7,902 nucleotides of DNA from an uncultured Planctomycetaceae bacterium. GTDB taxonomy: Bacteria; Planctomycetota; Planctomycetia; Pirellulales; Pirellulaceae. Below the pieces are notes generated by a model that did not search any database, had not been told where the DNA came from, and saw only the letters and a program-made list of their open reading frames with translations. Position numbers and translations under genes: made by a program. The stretch spans positions 1-7,902 of the forward strand of contig CAIYOB010001315.1 of the NCBI GenBank assembly GCA_903927685.1. The letters are read 5' to 3'. Shown in pieces: positions 1-7,561 of the stretch. Each line of letters begins with the position of its first letter. Within the stretch, counting starts at the first letter, position 1.

Positions 1-1457
1 CCGTCCGCGTTCGTCCGCGAGGCGACGCGATCCTCGCGGCGCGTGAAGATCCAGCCCAGGAAGTTCTTGGCGACGGACCAGATCATGCCCAGATCGCCGG
101 CGCCCAGCAGCATCTTGGCTAACCGCCACATCTGCACCGGGCGGAAGTAGAACTCGCGAAACGCTTGCTTGGTGGCCTGCAGAATCTCGGCGGCGGAGAA
201 GTCGTCGTACTGGACGACCGCCGAGTCGTTCATGTCAAAGTGCCTCCACTGGCTGGTATTCAGCCAGCCGTTCGCCACGGCCTGGAAATAGAACTCGGTC
301 CCGGCGTAGGGCATGGCCACGTGGAACAAGGCGATGTCCAGCGGGATGCTCTTGGCAAAGTCGATGGTCTCCCGCACTGTCTGCCGCGTTTCGCCGGGCA
401 GGCCGATAATGAAGTAGCCCCAAGTCTTCAAGCCGTGCCGGTGGCACAGCCGGATCGTCTGCCGGGCGTCTTCGACCCGGGCATCCTTCTTGACGTTGTC
501 CAGGATCGTCTGCGAGCCGGACTCGATGCCAAAGGCGATCAGCCAACACCCGGCACGCTTCATCCGGACCATCATCGGTTCGTCGAGCGTGTCCACGCGG
601 CTATTGCAGGTCCAACGGATTTTGAGTCCGTTTTGGATGATCAGGTCGCACAGCCGCAACACGCCGTCGCGGTCGAACGTGAACAGGTCGGCGAGAAACA
701 AGACGTTGTGCACGTCGTGTTCGGCCAGGTATTCCAGTTCACGGTAGATCGACTCGGCCGACCGGTACCGCACCGACTTGCCCCAGACCACGCCCTCGAA
801 GCAATACGTGCACGAGTACGGGCAGCCGCGGTTGGTCAAGACCCACGTGTACCGGCGGCCCAGGAAGGGCATGCGGTACTTGTCCAGCGGCAATAAGTGC
901 TGCTTGGGGATCGGCAAGTCATCCAGCTTTCGCACCAGCGGCCGGTCCGGGCCGACCACGATCTGGCCGCCGTCGGATCGATAGGCGGCGCCGGCCAAAC
1001 CCTCGGGCCGCTGTCCCCGTTCGACACGATCCAGGATCTCGGCAAAGGTGAGTTCCGGTTCGTGGCGGATCACGTAATCCAGCTCCGGAACCAATTCCAG
1101 CGTATTGCTCGGGACGGCCGAGACGTGCGTGCCGACAGCGACGGTCACCGCGCCCGACCGTTTCGCCTCGCGGACTCCCAACGCGTCGCTGTCAAACGTC
1201 GAGCCGATCAGGTAGGTCACGTAGACACGCGGATTCTCCCGGCGAACCTCGGCCAGGAACTGCTCCATCGTCAGCTGTTCGGCGATCGCGTCGATGATCC
1301 GGACCGTCCAGCCCTCCGGGACCATCGCGGCCAGATAGGCCAGCGACGTCTGCGGCCAGATCATTTTCTCGCGGCTCTTGCGGCCCCAGCGGCAGACGTC
1401 ACGAATGTAAACGTGACCATCTGGCGACGGCGGATTGACGATCAGTACGGTGGTCAT
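1..1457 (-). CDS. B12-binding-domain radical SAM protein, C-terminus cut by window edge
   Basis: 485 codons are visible from ATG at 1457-1455 to the left edge, with no stop, so the C-terminus lies outside. The N-terminal part (about residues 1-190) resembles a cobalamin-binding Rossmann domain: it opens MTTVLIVNPP and has alternating strands and helices. The DxHxxG lower-ligand motif is not seen, as is usual in this radical SAM class. The radical SAM core starts near residue 200 and carries the [4Fe-4S] motif CPYSCTYC, with cysteines 212, 216 and 219. It is followed by a GIESGSQ stretch (310-316) and a GLPGET loop (352-357). A helical tail with REFYFRPVQMWRL follows (434-446). Family members do B12-dependent methylation or other radical chemistry; the substrate cannot be told. 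It is the last visible gene of a minus-strand run after the carbamoyltransferase, 64 bp away. The sequence before the ATG is a short tandem repeat (ACGGACA-type) giving only a weak ribosome binding site, so the start is fairly but not fully certain. Confidence 0.9.
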   Translation of the reverse strand, partial: MTTVLIVNPPSPDGHVYIRDVCRWGRKSREKMIWPQTSLAYLAAMVPEGWTVRIIDAIAEQLTMEQFLAEVRRENPRVYVTYLIGSTFDSDALGVREAKRSGAVTVAVGTHVSAVPSNTLELVPELDYVIRHEPELTFAEILDRVERGQRPEGLAGAAYRSDGGQIVVGPDRPLVRKLDDLPIPKQHLLPLDKYRMPFLGRRYTWVLTNRGCPYSCTYCFEGVVWGKSVRYRSAESIYRELEYLAEHDVHNVLFLADLFTFDRDGVLRLCDLIIQNGLKIRWTCNSRVDTLDEPMMVRMKRAGCWLIAFGIESGSQTILDNVKKDARVEDARQTIRLCHRHGLKTWGYFIIGLPGETRQTVRETIDFAKSIPLDIALFHVAMPYAGTEFYFQAVANGWLNTSQWRHFDMNDSAVVQYDDFSAAEILQATKQAFREFYFRPVQMWRLAKMLLGAGDLGMIWSVAKNFLGWIFTRREDRVASRTNAD

Positions 1458-1459
1458 TG

Positions 1460-1522
1460 GTCCGTTGTCCGTTGTCCGTAGTCAGTGGTCCGTGGCACGG
1501 CGACTTAGCGACTTAGCGACTT
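1460..1522. repeat. Tandem heptamer plus octamer repeats filling the intergenic gap
   Basis: On the plus strand 1460-1494 is five heptamers in phase: gtccgtt, gtccgtt, gtccgta, gtcagtg, gtccgtg. After a 7-base link comes cgacttag at 1501-1508, again at 1509-1516, and a partial cgactt at 1517-1522. The last base touches the stop codon of the carbamoyltransferase. Together the two arrays occupy nearly all of the gap between the carbamoyltransferase and radical SAM genes. Short repeats of this sort recur between genes in planctomycete genomes, as far as I recall; their role is not known to me. Confidence 0.8.
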
Positions 1523-3312
1523 CATATCCACGCATTGTCCGCGGCGGCGGCGGCGGCGTGGCGTTGTTGCAGTTCGTCTTGCGAGAACTCGGCGGCGGCG
1601 GATTCGGTGCGTTTGACCAGGACGAAGTCCTCCAGGAACAGGGCGTCCATACCGGTCGTCAGGAAGCACTCGATGGCTTGTTCCGGCAAGTGGACGATCG
1701 GCTGGCCGCGGATGTTGAAGCTGGTGTTCAGGACCATCGGCACGCCCGTCAGCCGTTCGAACTCCTCGATCAAGCGATAGTACTTGGGATTGTGCTGGCG
1801 GCTAACGGTCTGAACCCGGCCCGTCCCGTCCACGTGGGTGATGGCCGGCACCTGGTGGCGCCGCTCGGGCCGGACGTCGTACACCAGGATCATGTAGGGC
1901 GACGGATAATCCGTCTCGAACCACGCGCCCGACTTCTCTTCCAGCACGCTGGGGGCGAAGGGGCGGAAGCTCTCGCGGAACTTGACCCGTGCGTTCAACA
2001 GGTCCTTCATGTCCTCCGAGCGCGGGTCGGCCAGAATCGAGCGGTTGCCCAACGCCCGCGGGCCCATCTCCATGCGATCTTGGAACCAGCCGATGATCCG
2101 GCCGTCAGCCAGCATCTCCGCGGCCAGACGCGGCGCGTCCACGCCTTGCAGTACCTCGACTTCGTCGTCGGCTCCCACCAGCCGCTCGATCGCGGCTCGG
2201 CAGCGAGCCGGGGTCATCCACGGGCCGACGTAGGCGTGCTCGAAGACGAAGGACCGCGGCTGGCGGAGCACGGTGTTCCACAGCCAGTAGCAGGCCCCCA
2301 GAGCTGTGCCCGCATCGTTGGCGGCCGGCTGCACGACCACGTCGTCAAAGCCCGTTTCCAGCAGGATCCGGCCGTTCATCACGGAATTCAGGCACACGCC
2401 GCCAGCCAGGCAGATGCGGCGCTGGCCGGTGGCTTGCTGTAGCCAGCGGGCCATGTGCAAGCCGGCTTCTTCCGTGCGCAACTGCAGCGCGGCGGCGAGG
2501 TCGCGATGCCGTTGGTTGACCTCATCGTCTTCGCGCGGCCGCGGCTCGCCGAAGACACGATAGAACTTGTCGCTGAACCAATGCGGGCGTCCGCGATAGT
2601 GATAGGCGAAGTACGACAGATCGACCTCGTATCCGCCGTCAGGCTTGAGCTTGATCACGTCGCGGAACGCGTCGCCGAACCGGTCCGGATCGCCGTACGG
2701 GGCCAAGCCCATGACTTTGCCCTCGCCCGAGGCGAACTTGAAGCCCAGGAACTCGGTGACGGCCCCGTAGACCAGGCCCAACGAGTTGGGAAACTGCTGG
2801 GTCCTCAGGCACTCAAAGTCCAGCCCGCGCCCTACGCCCAGCCAGGTGCAATCCCATTCGCCGGCGGCGTCGATCGTCAAGATCGCCGACTCGTCGAACT
2901 GGCTGGTCAGGAACGAACTGGCCGCATGGCAGATATGGTGGGGCGCAAAGTGGATCTTGGTCCGGCTGCCCAAACCGAATTGCTCGCGCAGCGTCCGGGC
3001 CAGACGCAACATTTGCACTTCCTTGTCGCCGCGGCTGCGGAGCAGGCCCAAGGACTTGGGAAAGTACCGCAGCAGATGGCCGAGCCGCCGCAGGCGGGCC
3101 AGCTTGGGGTCCCAGTAATAAACGATGTGATCCAGTTCGGCCGGCTCGATCCCCGCCACTTCACAGCACCAGCGGATCGCATGCACGGGAAAGTCGGCGA
3201 CGTGCTTCTTCTGCACGAAGCGTTCCTCCTCGACCAGGCCCAGCAGTTGGCCGTCGCGGATGATCGCTGCAGCCGAGTCGTGCCCGTAGCAGTCGAATCC
3301 CAGGATGTGCAT
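1522..3312 (-). CDS. NodU/CmcH-family O-carbamoyltransferase
   Basis: A 596-residue protein, near the usual length for the family. These enzymes use carbamoyl phosphate and ATP to make carbamoyl-adenylate and pass the carbamoyl group to a hydroxyl of a sugar or natural product (NodU, CmcH, TobZ). The N-terminal ASKHA/Kae1-like domain shows GHDSAAAI (10-17), the metal-site HHICHA (125-130), ASGEGKVMGLAPYG (194-207), AGGVCLNSVMNG (303-314) and AANDAG (330-335). The C-terminal YrdC-like carbamoyltransferase domain shows MEMGPRALGNRSIL (414-427), RPFAPSVLEE (450-459) and LNTSFN (528-533). All key blocks appear intact, so it should be active. The start is ATG 3312-3310, chosen because MHILGFDCYGHDS is the conserved N-terminus and GAGGGGG lies 5 bases upstream (3318-3324); the reading frame stays open further upstream but without family similarity. 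The tail ends in a six-alanine run before NAWI. It sits between a glycosyltransferase and a radical SAM gene on the same strand, suggesting a shared tailoring pathway; the acceptor is unknown. Confidence 0.95.
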   Translation of the reverse strand: MHILGFDCYGHDSAAAIIRDGQLLGLVEEERFVQKKHVADFPVHAIRWCCEVAGIEPAELDHIVYYWDPKLARLRRLGHLLRYFPKSLGLLRSRGDKEVQMLRLARTLREQFGLGSRTKIHFAPHHICHAASSFLTSQFDESAILTIDAAGEWDCTWLGVGRGLDFECLRTQQFPNSLGLVYGAVTEFLGFKFASGEGKVMGLAPYGDPDRFGDAFRDVIKLKPDGGYEVDLSYFAYHYRGRPHWFSDKFYRVFGEPRPREDDEVNQRHRDLAAALQLRTEEAGLHMARWLQQATGQRRICLAGGVCLNSVMNGRILLETGFDDVVVQPAANDAGTALGACYWLWNTVLRQPRSFVFEHAYVGPWMTPARCRAAIERLVGADDEVEVLQGVDAPRLAAEMLADGRIIGWFQDRMEMGPRALGNRSILADPRSEDMKDLLNARVKFRESFRPFAPSVLEEKSGAWFETDYPSPYMILVYDVRPERRHQVPAITHVDGTGRVQTVSRQHNPKYYRLIEEFERLTGVPMVLNTSFNIRGQPIVHLPEQAIECFLTTGMDALFLEDFVLVKRTESAAAEFSQDELQQRHAAAAAADNAWI

Positions 3313-3317
3313 CGATT

Positions 3318-3324
3318 CCCCCTC
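3318..3324 (-). promoter_or_regulatory. Ribosome binding site of the carbamoyltransferase
   Basis: GAGGGGG on the minus strand, 5 bases before the ATG at 3312. It fixes the start inside a longer open frame that runs back to 3438. Confidence 0.65.
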
Positions 3325-3358
3325 GCACTGCCGCCGTCGGCGACAGCGAATACAGCGT

Positions 3359-4636
3359 CTATCGCGGAAGCAGTTCCCTGTTGAAGCCGGATGGCAGTGA
3401 ACTGGGGATCTCCCGAGCCCCCGGAGCCTCGAGACCATGGGGACCGGACGCCCGCTGTTTCTCGTTCACAGCCCAGATCACGCGGCTGATCACTCCACAG
3501 GTCAACGCGGCCATCCCGGCGGCCATGACAAGCGTCAGCCCACCGGAAATCAGCGCAGCGGTCGTCGCGGAAAACGCCTTGGCCTGCAGGCCCAGCCAGC
3601 CAAAACCCAAGCCGCCCAGCGCCGTCGTCGCGGCGCCGGCAGCAATCAGGCGGCGCTCGTGCAAGAGGACCTGCAGAGTCTGCTCCGCGGGCCGCAGCAG
3701 ACGCCGCGGCCCGATCAGCAGATAATTGAGTTGATGGACGATCAGGCCGGTCCACAGCAGCAGCACACCCAGGACGGCCAACGTGCTTCCCAAGGACATC
3801 ACCAGCGCCGGGGAACTCCCGGCCCAGATCAGCCAGCCGAGCAGCGAGCCGCCCAGCAGCACGACCAGCGCACAGGCGGCCAAGGCCGACTTGATCGGCG
3901 AGTAGCAGCAGAACGAGAACAGGATCGTGGCCAGGAAACGAAAGCCGTCCCAGACGACGCTTAGCTTGCTCTGCCCGATCCGCTCGTCATACGGCATCGG
4001 CACTTCGGCGATCTTCAGTCGCGGGTCCAAGACACAAATGCAACTCAAGGCGGGGGTAAAGTGCATGCCGTCGGGCAGCGGCGACATCCACCGCAGACTC
4101 GAACGCCGCAGGACGCGGAATCCCGAAGCGATATCGATGACTGCCGTGCCGGCCAGGACGTTCAACAGCCACGAGAACCCCCGATTGCCGATCCGCCGCA
4201 CCCAAGGCATCCGGCTGTCCGCGTTCAGACGACTGGCCAGGACCATGTCGGCGTCGGTAGCCAGCAAGTGGTTGATTAACTGGACGCTGAACTCCGGATC
4301 GCACGTGCCATCGGCATCGATGAAGCCGACCAGTTCACCCGGCGACGCGGCAAACCCCGCCTTGATCGCGGCACCGTAGCCACGATTCTCGCGAAATCGC
4401 ACCTTGACGACGTCGGCAAATTCAGGCTGCTCGATGATCTCCTGGGTGCGGTCCGACGAGCCGTCATTCACCACGACCACGACCATCTCGGTGACGGGAG
4501 TCCGGGCCAGAACCAGGTCCCGGGCCGCCAAGGCGCGTCTCAGGATCCCGGCGATGGCCTCCTGCTCGTTGAACGCGGGTACGACCAGCACGTACCGCAG
4601 CAACAATCGTTCCGTCTTATCGGTGCCGGAGTCCAT
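3359..4636 (-). CDS. Family 2 (DPM1-like) membrane glycosyltransferase
   Basis: A 425-residue protein. The GT-A catalytic domain fills about residues 14-235: VVPAFNEQEAI (18-28), VNDGSSDRT (56-64), NRGYGAAIKAGF (84-95), the metal/nucleotide-sugar site IDADGT with DAD at 107-109, and SGFRVLRRSS (171-180). YDERIGQSKLSVVWDGFRF (216-234) closes the domain, as in dolichol/polyprenol-phosphate sugar transferases. The C-terminal part holds about four hydrophobic segments (roughly 249-271, 280-307, 330-350, 356-388), so it should sit in the cytoplasmic membrane. A likely role is moving a hexose from a nucleotide sugar to a polyprenyl phosphate or lipid acceptor; the sugar is unknown. The start is ATG 4636-4634 with GGTGGG 6 bases upstream. 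A TTG at 4669 in the same frame has an even better GGAGG at 4676-4680, 6 bases away, and would give 436 residues. It is the first gene of the block, 46 bp before the carbamoyltransferase. Confidence 0.92.
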   Translation of the reverse strand: MDSGTDKTERLLLRYVLVVPAFNEQEAIAGILRRALAARDLVLARTPVTEMVVVVVNDGSSDRTQEIIEQPEFADVVKVRFRENRGYGAAIKAGFAASPGELVGFIDADGTCDPEFSVQLINHLLATDADMVLASRLNADSRMPWVRRIGNRGFSWLLNVLAGTAVIDIASGFRVLRRSSLRWMSPLPDGMHFTPALSCICVLDPRLKIAEVPMPYDERIGQSKLSVVWDGFRFLATILFSFCCYSPIKSALAACALVVLLGGSLLGWLIWAGSSPALVMSLGSTLAVLGVLLLWTGLIVHQLNYLLIGPRRLLRPAEQTLQVLLHERRLIAAGAATTALGGLGFGWLGLQAKAFSATTAALISGGLTLVMAAGMAALTCGVISRVIWAVNEKQRASGPHGLEAPGAREIPSSLPSGFNRELLPR

Positions 4637-4687
4637 GACATGCCCACCGGAAAGCCACAACTGGTCCAAGACAAACCTCCAAAACCA

Positions 4688-4707
4688 CGCAGGCAATCTA
4701 ACCTGCG
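4688..4707 (-). repeat. Hairpin in the 5' leader of the glycosyltransferase operon
   Basis: On the minus strand CGCAGG and CCTGCG form a perfect 6-bp stem around an 8-base loop. It lies between the putative promoter and the start codon and just upstream of the GGAGG sequence at 4676-4680. No T-run follows, so it is not a plain intrinsic terminator. It may affect translation or RNA stability, or be chance. Confidence 0.5.
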
Positions 4708-4726
4708 CAGAAACCCTATCGTTAAC

Positions 4727-4756
4727 ATGCTATTCCGGTGATCGCAGCTTTGTCAA
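4727..4756 (-). promoter_or_regulatory. Putative sigma70-type promoter for the minus-strand operon
   Basis: On the minus strand a perfect TTGACA (-35, 4756-4751) is followed after 18 bases by TAGCAT (-10, 4732-4727, 4 of 6 consensus bases). It lies in the AT-rich part of the gap, about 90 bases before the glycosyltransferase ATG, in the right direction to drive glycosyltransferase, carbamoyltransferase and radical SAM genes. Spacing is one base over the optimum. Confidence 0.45.
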
Positions 4757-4839
4757 TTACCCTATGTTTTCCATGTTCTCCTATTTTCCGATTCTTCTGT
4801 GGGAGGCGAATGCATTACCCCCCCAGTCGGTACGGATTT

Positions 4840-4855
4840 TGCGATCAGGATCGCA
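4840..4855. repeat. Operator-like inverted repeat
   Basis: TGCGATC and GATCGCA are perfect 7-base inverted arms around a central AG. The symmetry and length suit a dimeric repressor or activator site. It lies about 85 bp upstream of the putative -35 of the minus-strand operon and 335 bp upstream of the kinase start. No regulator gene is visible, so the role is inference. Confidence 0.4.
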
Positions 4856-4910
4856 CGTTCGGCCAGCGCCGGGGCGATCTGCGTTGAGCGATGGTAGCAG
4901 TGCCAACCGT

Positions 4911-4930
4911 AGCCCGAAGCGCAAGCGAGT
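4911..4930. repeat. Planctomycete-type intergenic repeat element
   Basis: The 20 bases agcccgaagcgcaagcgagt match a short element that I recall as dispersed between genes in Pirellulales-like genomes. It is often mis-translated as peptides such as SPKRKRVG or ARSASEW, and both appear here in open frames crossing it. Only one copy is in the window, so the repeat status rests on memory. Confidence 0.45.
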
Positions 4931-5189
4931 GGGAGTTCGAACCGCTTCCGGCGGGGCCCCCTTCGGAAAGCACCAGACATCCCGGATGGACGCCCACGGA
5001 CTTGGCCCGCCGCGCGTGTCGCTGGCAGCGTGGCCGCATTGTCGGGCGGCGTGGCCGCATACTGGACTCTGACGACTCCGCCGTGTACGCTGTGGCCTTG
5101 CCAGTCGCGGCCGGTTGCTTGGCGCCCGGACATCGTGAGTCGCAAGGCGTTCGCCGCGGGTGGTGGCGCCAGATAGTCGAGGAACAAGT

Positions 5190-5801
5190 GTGAGCCTGTT
5201 TCGTTCGGCCGCGGCGGCGTTTCCGCGGCACCTGCTGTTGCCCGCGACGCTGCTGCTGACCGGCCTTGCCGGCACGGGGTGGTACGTCGCCAATCGCCAG
5301 GCAGCCGCTTCCCGCAGTACGGCCGAGAGGGCTCTGGCCAGCATTGCTGATCTCAAGGCCGACCAGATCGAGGGCTGGATCAAGGAACGACGCGGCGATT
5401 CGGCCGTCGTCCGTTCCAGCCTTGGCGTGCGGCAATTGCTGGCGACCCCGCGCGACCTGGCTGCCCAGGCCACGGTGCGGGAGTATTTCCGCAATATTCA
5501 GCAGGCCTATGATTACGAACTCATCGCCGTGTTTGACTCGCACGGCGAGTTGTTGCTGGCCACGTCCCCCGACCGCGTGCGGCACCACCGCTGCCTTGCC
5601 GGGCATGTGCAGGCGGCTTTGCCGGCCGCGGAGGTTGTCTGTACGGATCTGCACCGCGACCGTCCCGGCGAGCCGATCCATTTGACAAAGCTGCCAGGCG
5701 ACCTACGACGCCCATTCCCCGTTGAACGAAGCCGGCAATTGGGTCGACTGCGTCCGCCAGCAGCGGCCGGTCGTGTACAACGATTACGCGAATTCGCCTA
5801 A
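5190..5801 (+). CDS. N-terminal sensor fragment of a split hybrid histidine kinase
   Basis: The start is GTG 5190-5192, chosen because GAGGA lies 6 bases upstream (5179-5183); the frame also stays open upstream to a GTG at 5160. The 203-residue product begins with one membrane segment (about residues 13-33, LLLPATLLLTGLAGTGWYV), then a periplasmic Cache-like sensor half with ASIADLKADQIEGWIKERR (50-68), VFDSHGELLLAT and DLHRDRPGEPIHL. This pattern is typical of membrane sensor kinases whose sensor domain normally runs on for another 100 or more residues to a second membrane segment. Here the likeness stops at about 5685. The remaining ~38 residues are an out-of-frame reading of the GAF domain of the downstream half, ending at TAA 5799-5801. 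It is therefore probably a broken gene, not a real short protein. The lost second membrane segment would leave it unable to signal. Confidence 0.6.
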   Translation: MSLFRSAAAAFPRHLLLPATLLLTGLAGTGWYVANRQAAASRSTAERALASIADLKADQIEGWIKERRGDSAVVRSSLGVRQLLATPRDLAAQATVREYFRNIQQAYDYELIAVFDSHGELLLATSPDRVRHHRCLAGHVQAALPAAEVVCTDLHRDRPGEPIHLTKLPGDLRRPFPVERSRQLGRLRPPAAAGRVQRLREFA

Positions 5802-7536
5802 CCAGCATGGACTGCCCGCGGGCCACGCGCCGCTGCACCGCTTCATGAGCATACCGGTGCTCCAGGAAGGCAAGGTCCGGATCATTTTCGGCGTGGGGAA
5901 CAAGGCTGTGGACTACACCGACGAGGATGTCGAACAGTTGCGGGTGGTGGCCAATGAACTGCACAAGATCATGGCCCAGCGGGCTGCGCAGAACCAACTA
6001 CGGCGGAGCGAAGAACGCTTTCGCCAACTGGTCGAAACGACGTCCGACTCGATCTGGGAAGCCGATGCGACCGGCCGCTACACCTACGTCAGCCCCAAGA
6101 TCAAGGATCTGATCGGCTACGAACCGGAAGAACTGGTCGGCCGTGCGCCGTTCGAGTTCATGTCCGCGGCGGAAGCTCAACGCCGCAGCGCCGTGTTCGG
6201 CAAGTTCGTCGCCCAACGGTCGCCGTTCTCGAACCTCGAAAGCGCCATCCTTCACCGGGACGGCCACGAAATCCACCTCGAAACGAGTGGCGCGCCGGTG
6301 ATCGGAGACCAGGGGGAATTGGTCGGCTACCGCGGCATCAGCCGTGACGTCTCGGAACGTCGGCGGCTGGAGGCCCAGTTGCGTCAGGCCCAGAAGCTCG
6401 AAGCGATCGGGCAACTGGCCGGCGGCGTGGCCCACGATTTCAACAACATCCTGTTCGCGATCATGATGCAGCTGGGCCTGCTCGAAATGAACCCTCATCT
6501 CGACAAGGAGGCCAGCCAAGCCGTCGAGGAACTGAATTCCCAAGCGGAACGGGCCGCCTCGCTCACCCGCCAGCTGCTCATGTTCAGCCGGCGTTCGGTC
6601 CTGGAAACAAAACCGCTGGACTTGAACGACGTCGTGAGCAATCTGCTCAAAATGTTGGGCCGTCTGATCGGGGAACATATCCGGCTGGTGTTTGACGCCC
6701 AACCGGGCCATCTCCCGTCGGTCAACGGGGATCCCGGCATGCTGGAGCAGGTGCTGATGAACCTGGTCGTCAACGCCCGCGATGCCATGCCCAAGGGCGG
6801 GCGAATCACGATCACCACCTCCGTCGAAGTGCTGGGCTCGCCGGAACTCGCCCTGAATCCCAGCCGCCAGCCGGGCCGCTTCGTCTGCCTGGCTGTGACC
6901 GACACCGGCGTGGGAATGAGCGACGAAACACTCAAGCGGATTTTCGAGCCGTTCTTTACGACCAAAGAGCCGGGCAAAGGCACGGGCTTGGGACTCGCGA
7001 CCGTGCACGGCATCGTCGCCCAGCATCAGGGCTGGGTCGAGGTGGAAAGCGAGATTGGCCGAGGCACCGTCTTTCGCGTCTACCTGCCGGCCCTGGCGGA
7101 GATTTCAGTCCAGCCCGCCGAAGACGCACCCCGCGGACCATTGCAGGGCGGTCGGGAGACCATCCTGCTCGTCGAGGACGAGGCGCCGGTGCGACAGGGG
7201 GTCGCCCGCACGATGCGGGCCTTGGGCTACCGCGTCTACGAGGCGGAGAACGGACAACAGGCGCTCGCCCTGTGGTCCGACCACAGTCCCGAAATCGACT
7301 TGCTGTTCACCGACATGGTCATGCCCGAAGGTCTGACGGGGTTGGACCTGGCGGAACAGCTGCGGGCCTTGAAACCGGGCCTGAGAGTCATCATCTCCAG
7401 CGGCTACAGCGCCGAAATCGTCCGTGTCGGCAGCCTCAGCCAAACGGGGTTCTGTTACCTGCCCAAACCGTACCAGACGCCGACCCTGACCGAAGCGATT
7501 CGCGCCTGCCTGGACGGCGAACGTCGCTCGTCCTGA
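5686..7536 (+). pseudogene. C-terminal part of the hybrid histidine kinase (GAF-PAS-HisKA-HATPase-REC), out of frame with its N-terminus
   Basis: The frame is open from just after a TGA at 5683 to TGA 7534-7536. The first possible start is TTG 5722 (604 residues, numbering used here), with no ribosome binding site; the first ATG is at 5845. In-frame family similarity already begins at about 5689 (SCQATYDAHSPLNEAGNW), upstream of that TTG, so the native start lies in the lost part. Domains: the second half of a GAF domain (to about residue 85), PAS (97-210), HisKA with phospho-acceptor His238 in GGVAHDFNN, HATPase_c with N-box [10 protein letters not shown] (347-356), DTGVGM (394-399) and [11 protein letters not shown] (418-428), then a receiver domain (480-600) with acidic EDE 485-487, phospho-acceptor Asp531 and Lys582. 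All catalytic residues are present, so any soluble product could still be active. The nearby output regulator is unknown. It could be expressed as a truncated kinase, or be a pseudogene or a sequence error. Confidence 0.7.
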
Positions 7537-7561
7537 CGCGTTGATGGCCGAAGTCCGGCGT

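Larger units (their letters stand above)
4637..5189. other. 553-bp divergent intergenic region
   Basis: The left part (about 4690-4800) is clearly AT-richer than the surroundings and holds the putative promoter and leader of the minus-strand block. The right part (4840-5160) is GC-rich with short inverted and direct repeats: an operator-like palindrome at 4840-4855, a planctomycete-type element at 4911-4930, GC hairpin arms at 4944-4971, and a 12-base direct repeat gcgtggccgcat at 5028-5039 and 5049-5060. Open frames cross it, but none has recognisable protein similarity or a good start. I could not find a clear promoter for the plus-strand kinase. Confidence 0.6.

Noticed and set aside
165..1481. 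Plus-strand open frames opposite the radical SAM gene
   Set aside because: The minus strand carries clear radical SAM motifs throughout; the plus-strand products have no likeness to known proteins.
1460..1522. CRISPR array
   Set aside because: Units are 7-8 bases in direct tandem with no spacers and no cas genes.
1435..3384. Two long plus-strand open frames (1435-2442 and 2455-3384) opposite the carbamoyltransferase
   Set aside because: They are antisense to a well-conserved enzyme, have no recognisable domains and arise from high GC content.
4688..4707. Intrinsic terminator in the glycosyltransferase leader
   Set aside because: The stem is only 6 bp, and no T-run follows on either strand.
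4404..5193. Open frames crossing the divergent gap (4404-5072 and 4891-5193)
   Set aside because: Their peptides (SPKRKRVG, ARSASEW) come from the intergenic repeat, and the first runs antisense through the glycosyltransferase start. No domain or good start is seen.
5722..5724. TTG 5722 as a genuine start of an independent soluble kinase
   Set aside because: There is no ribosome binding site, and family similarity in the same frame extends upstream of it, so it looks like an internal codon of a broken gene.
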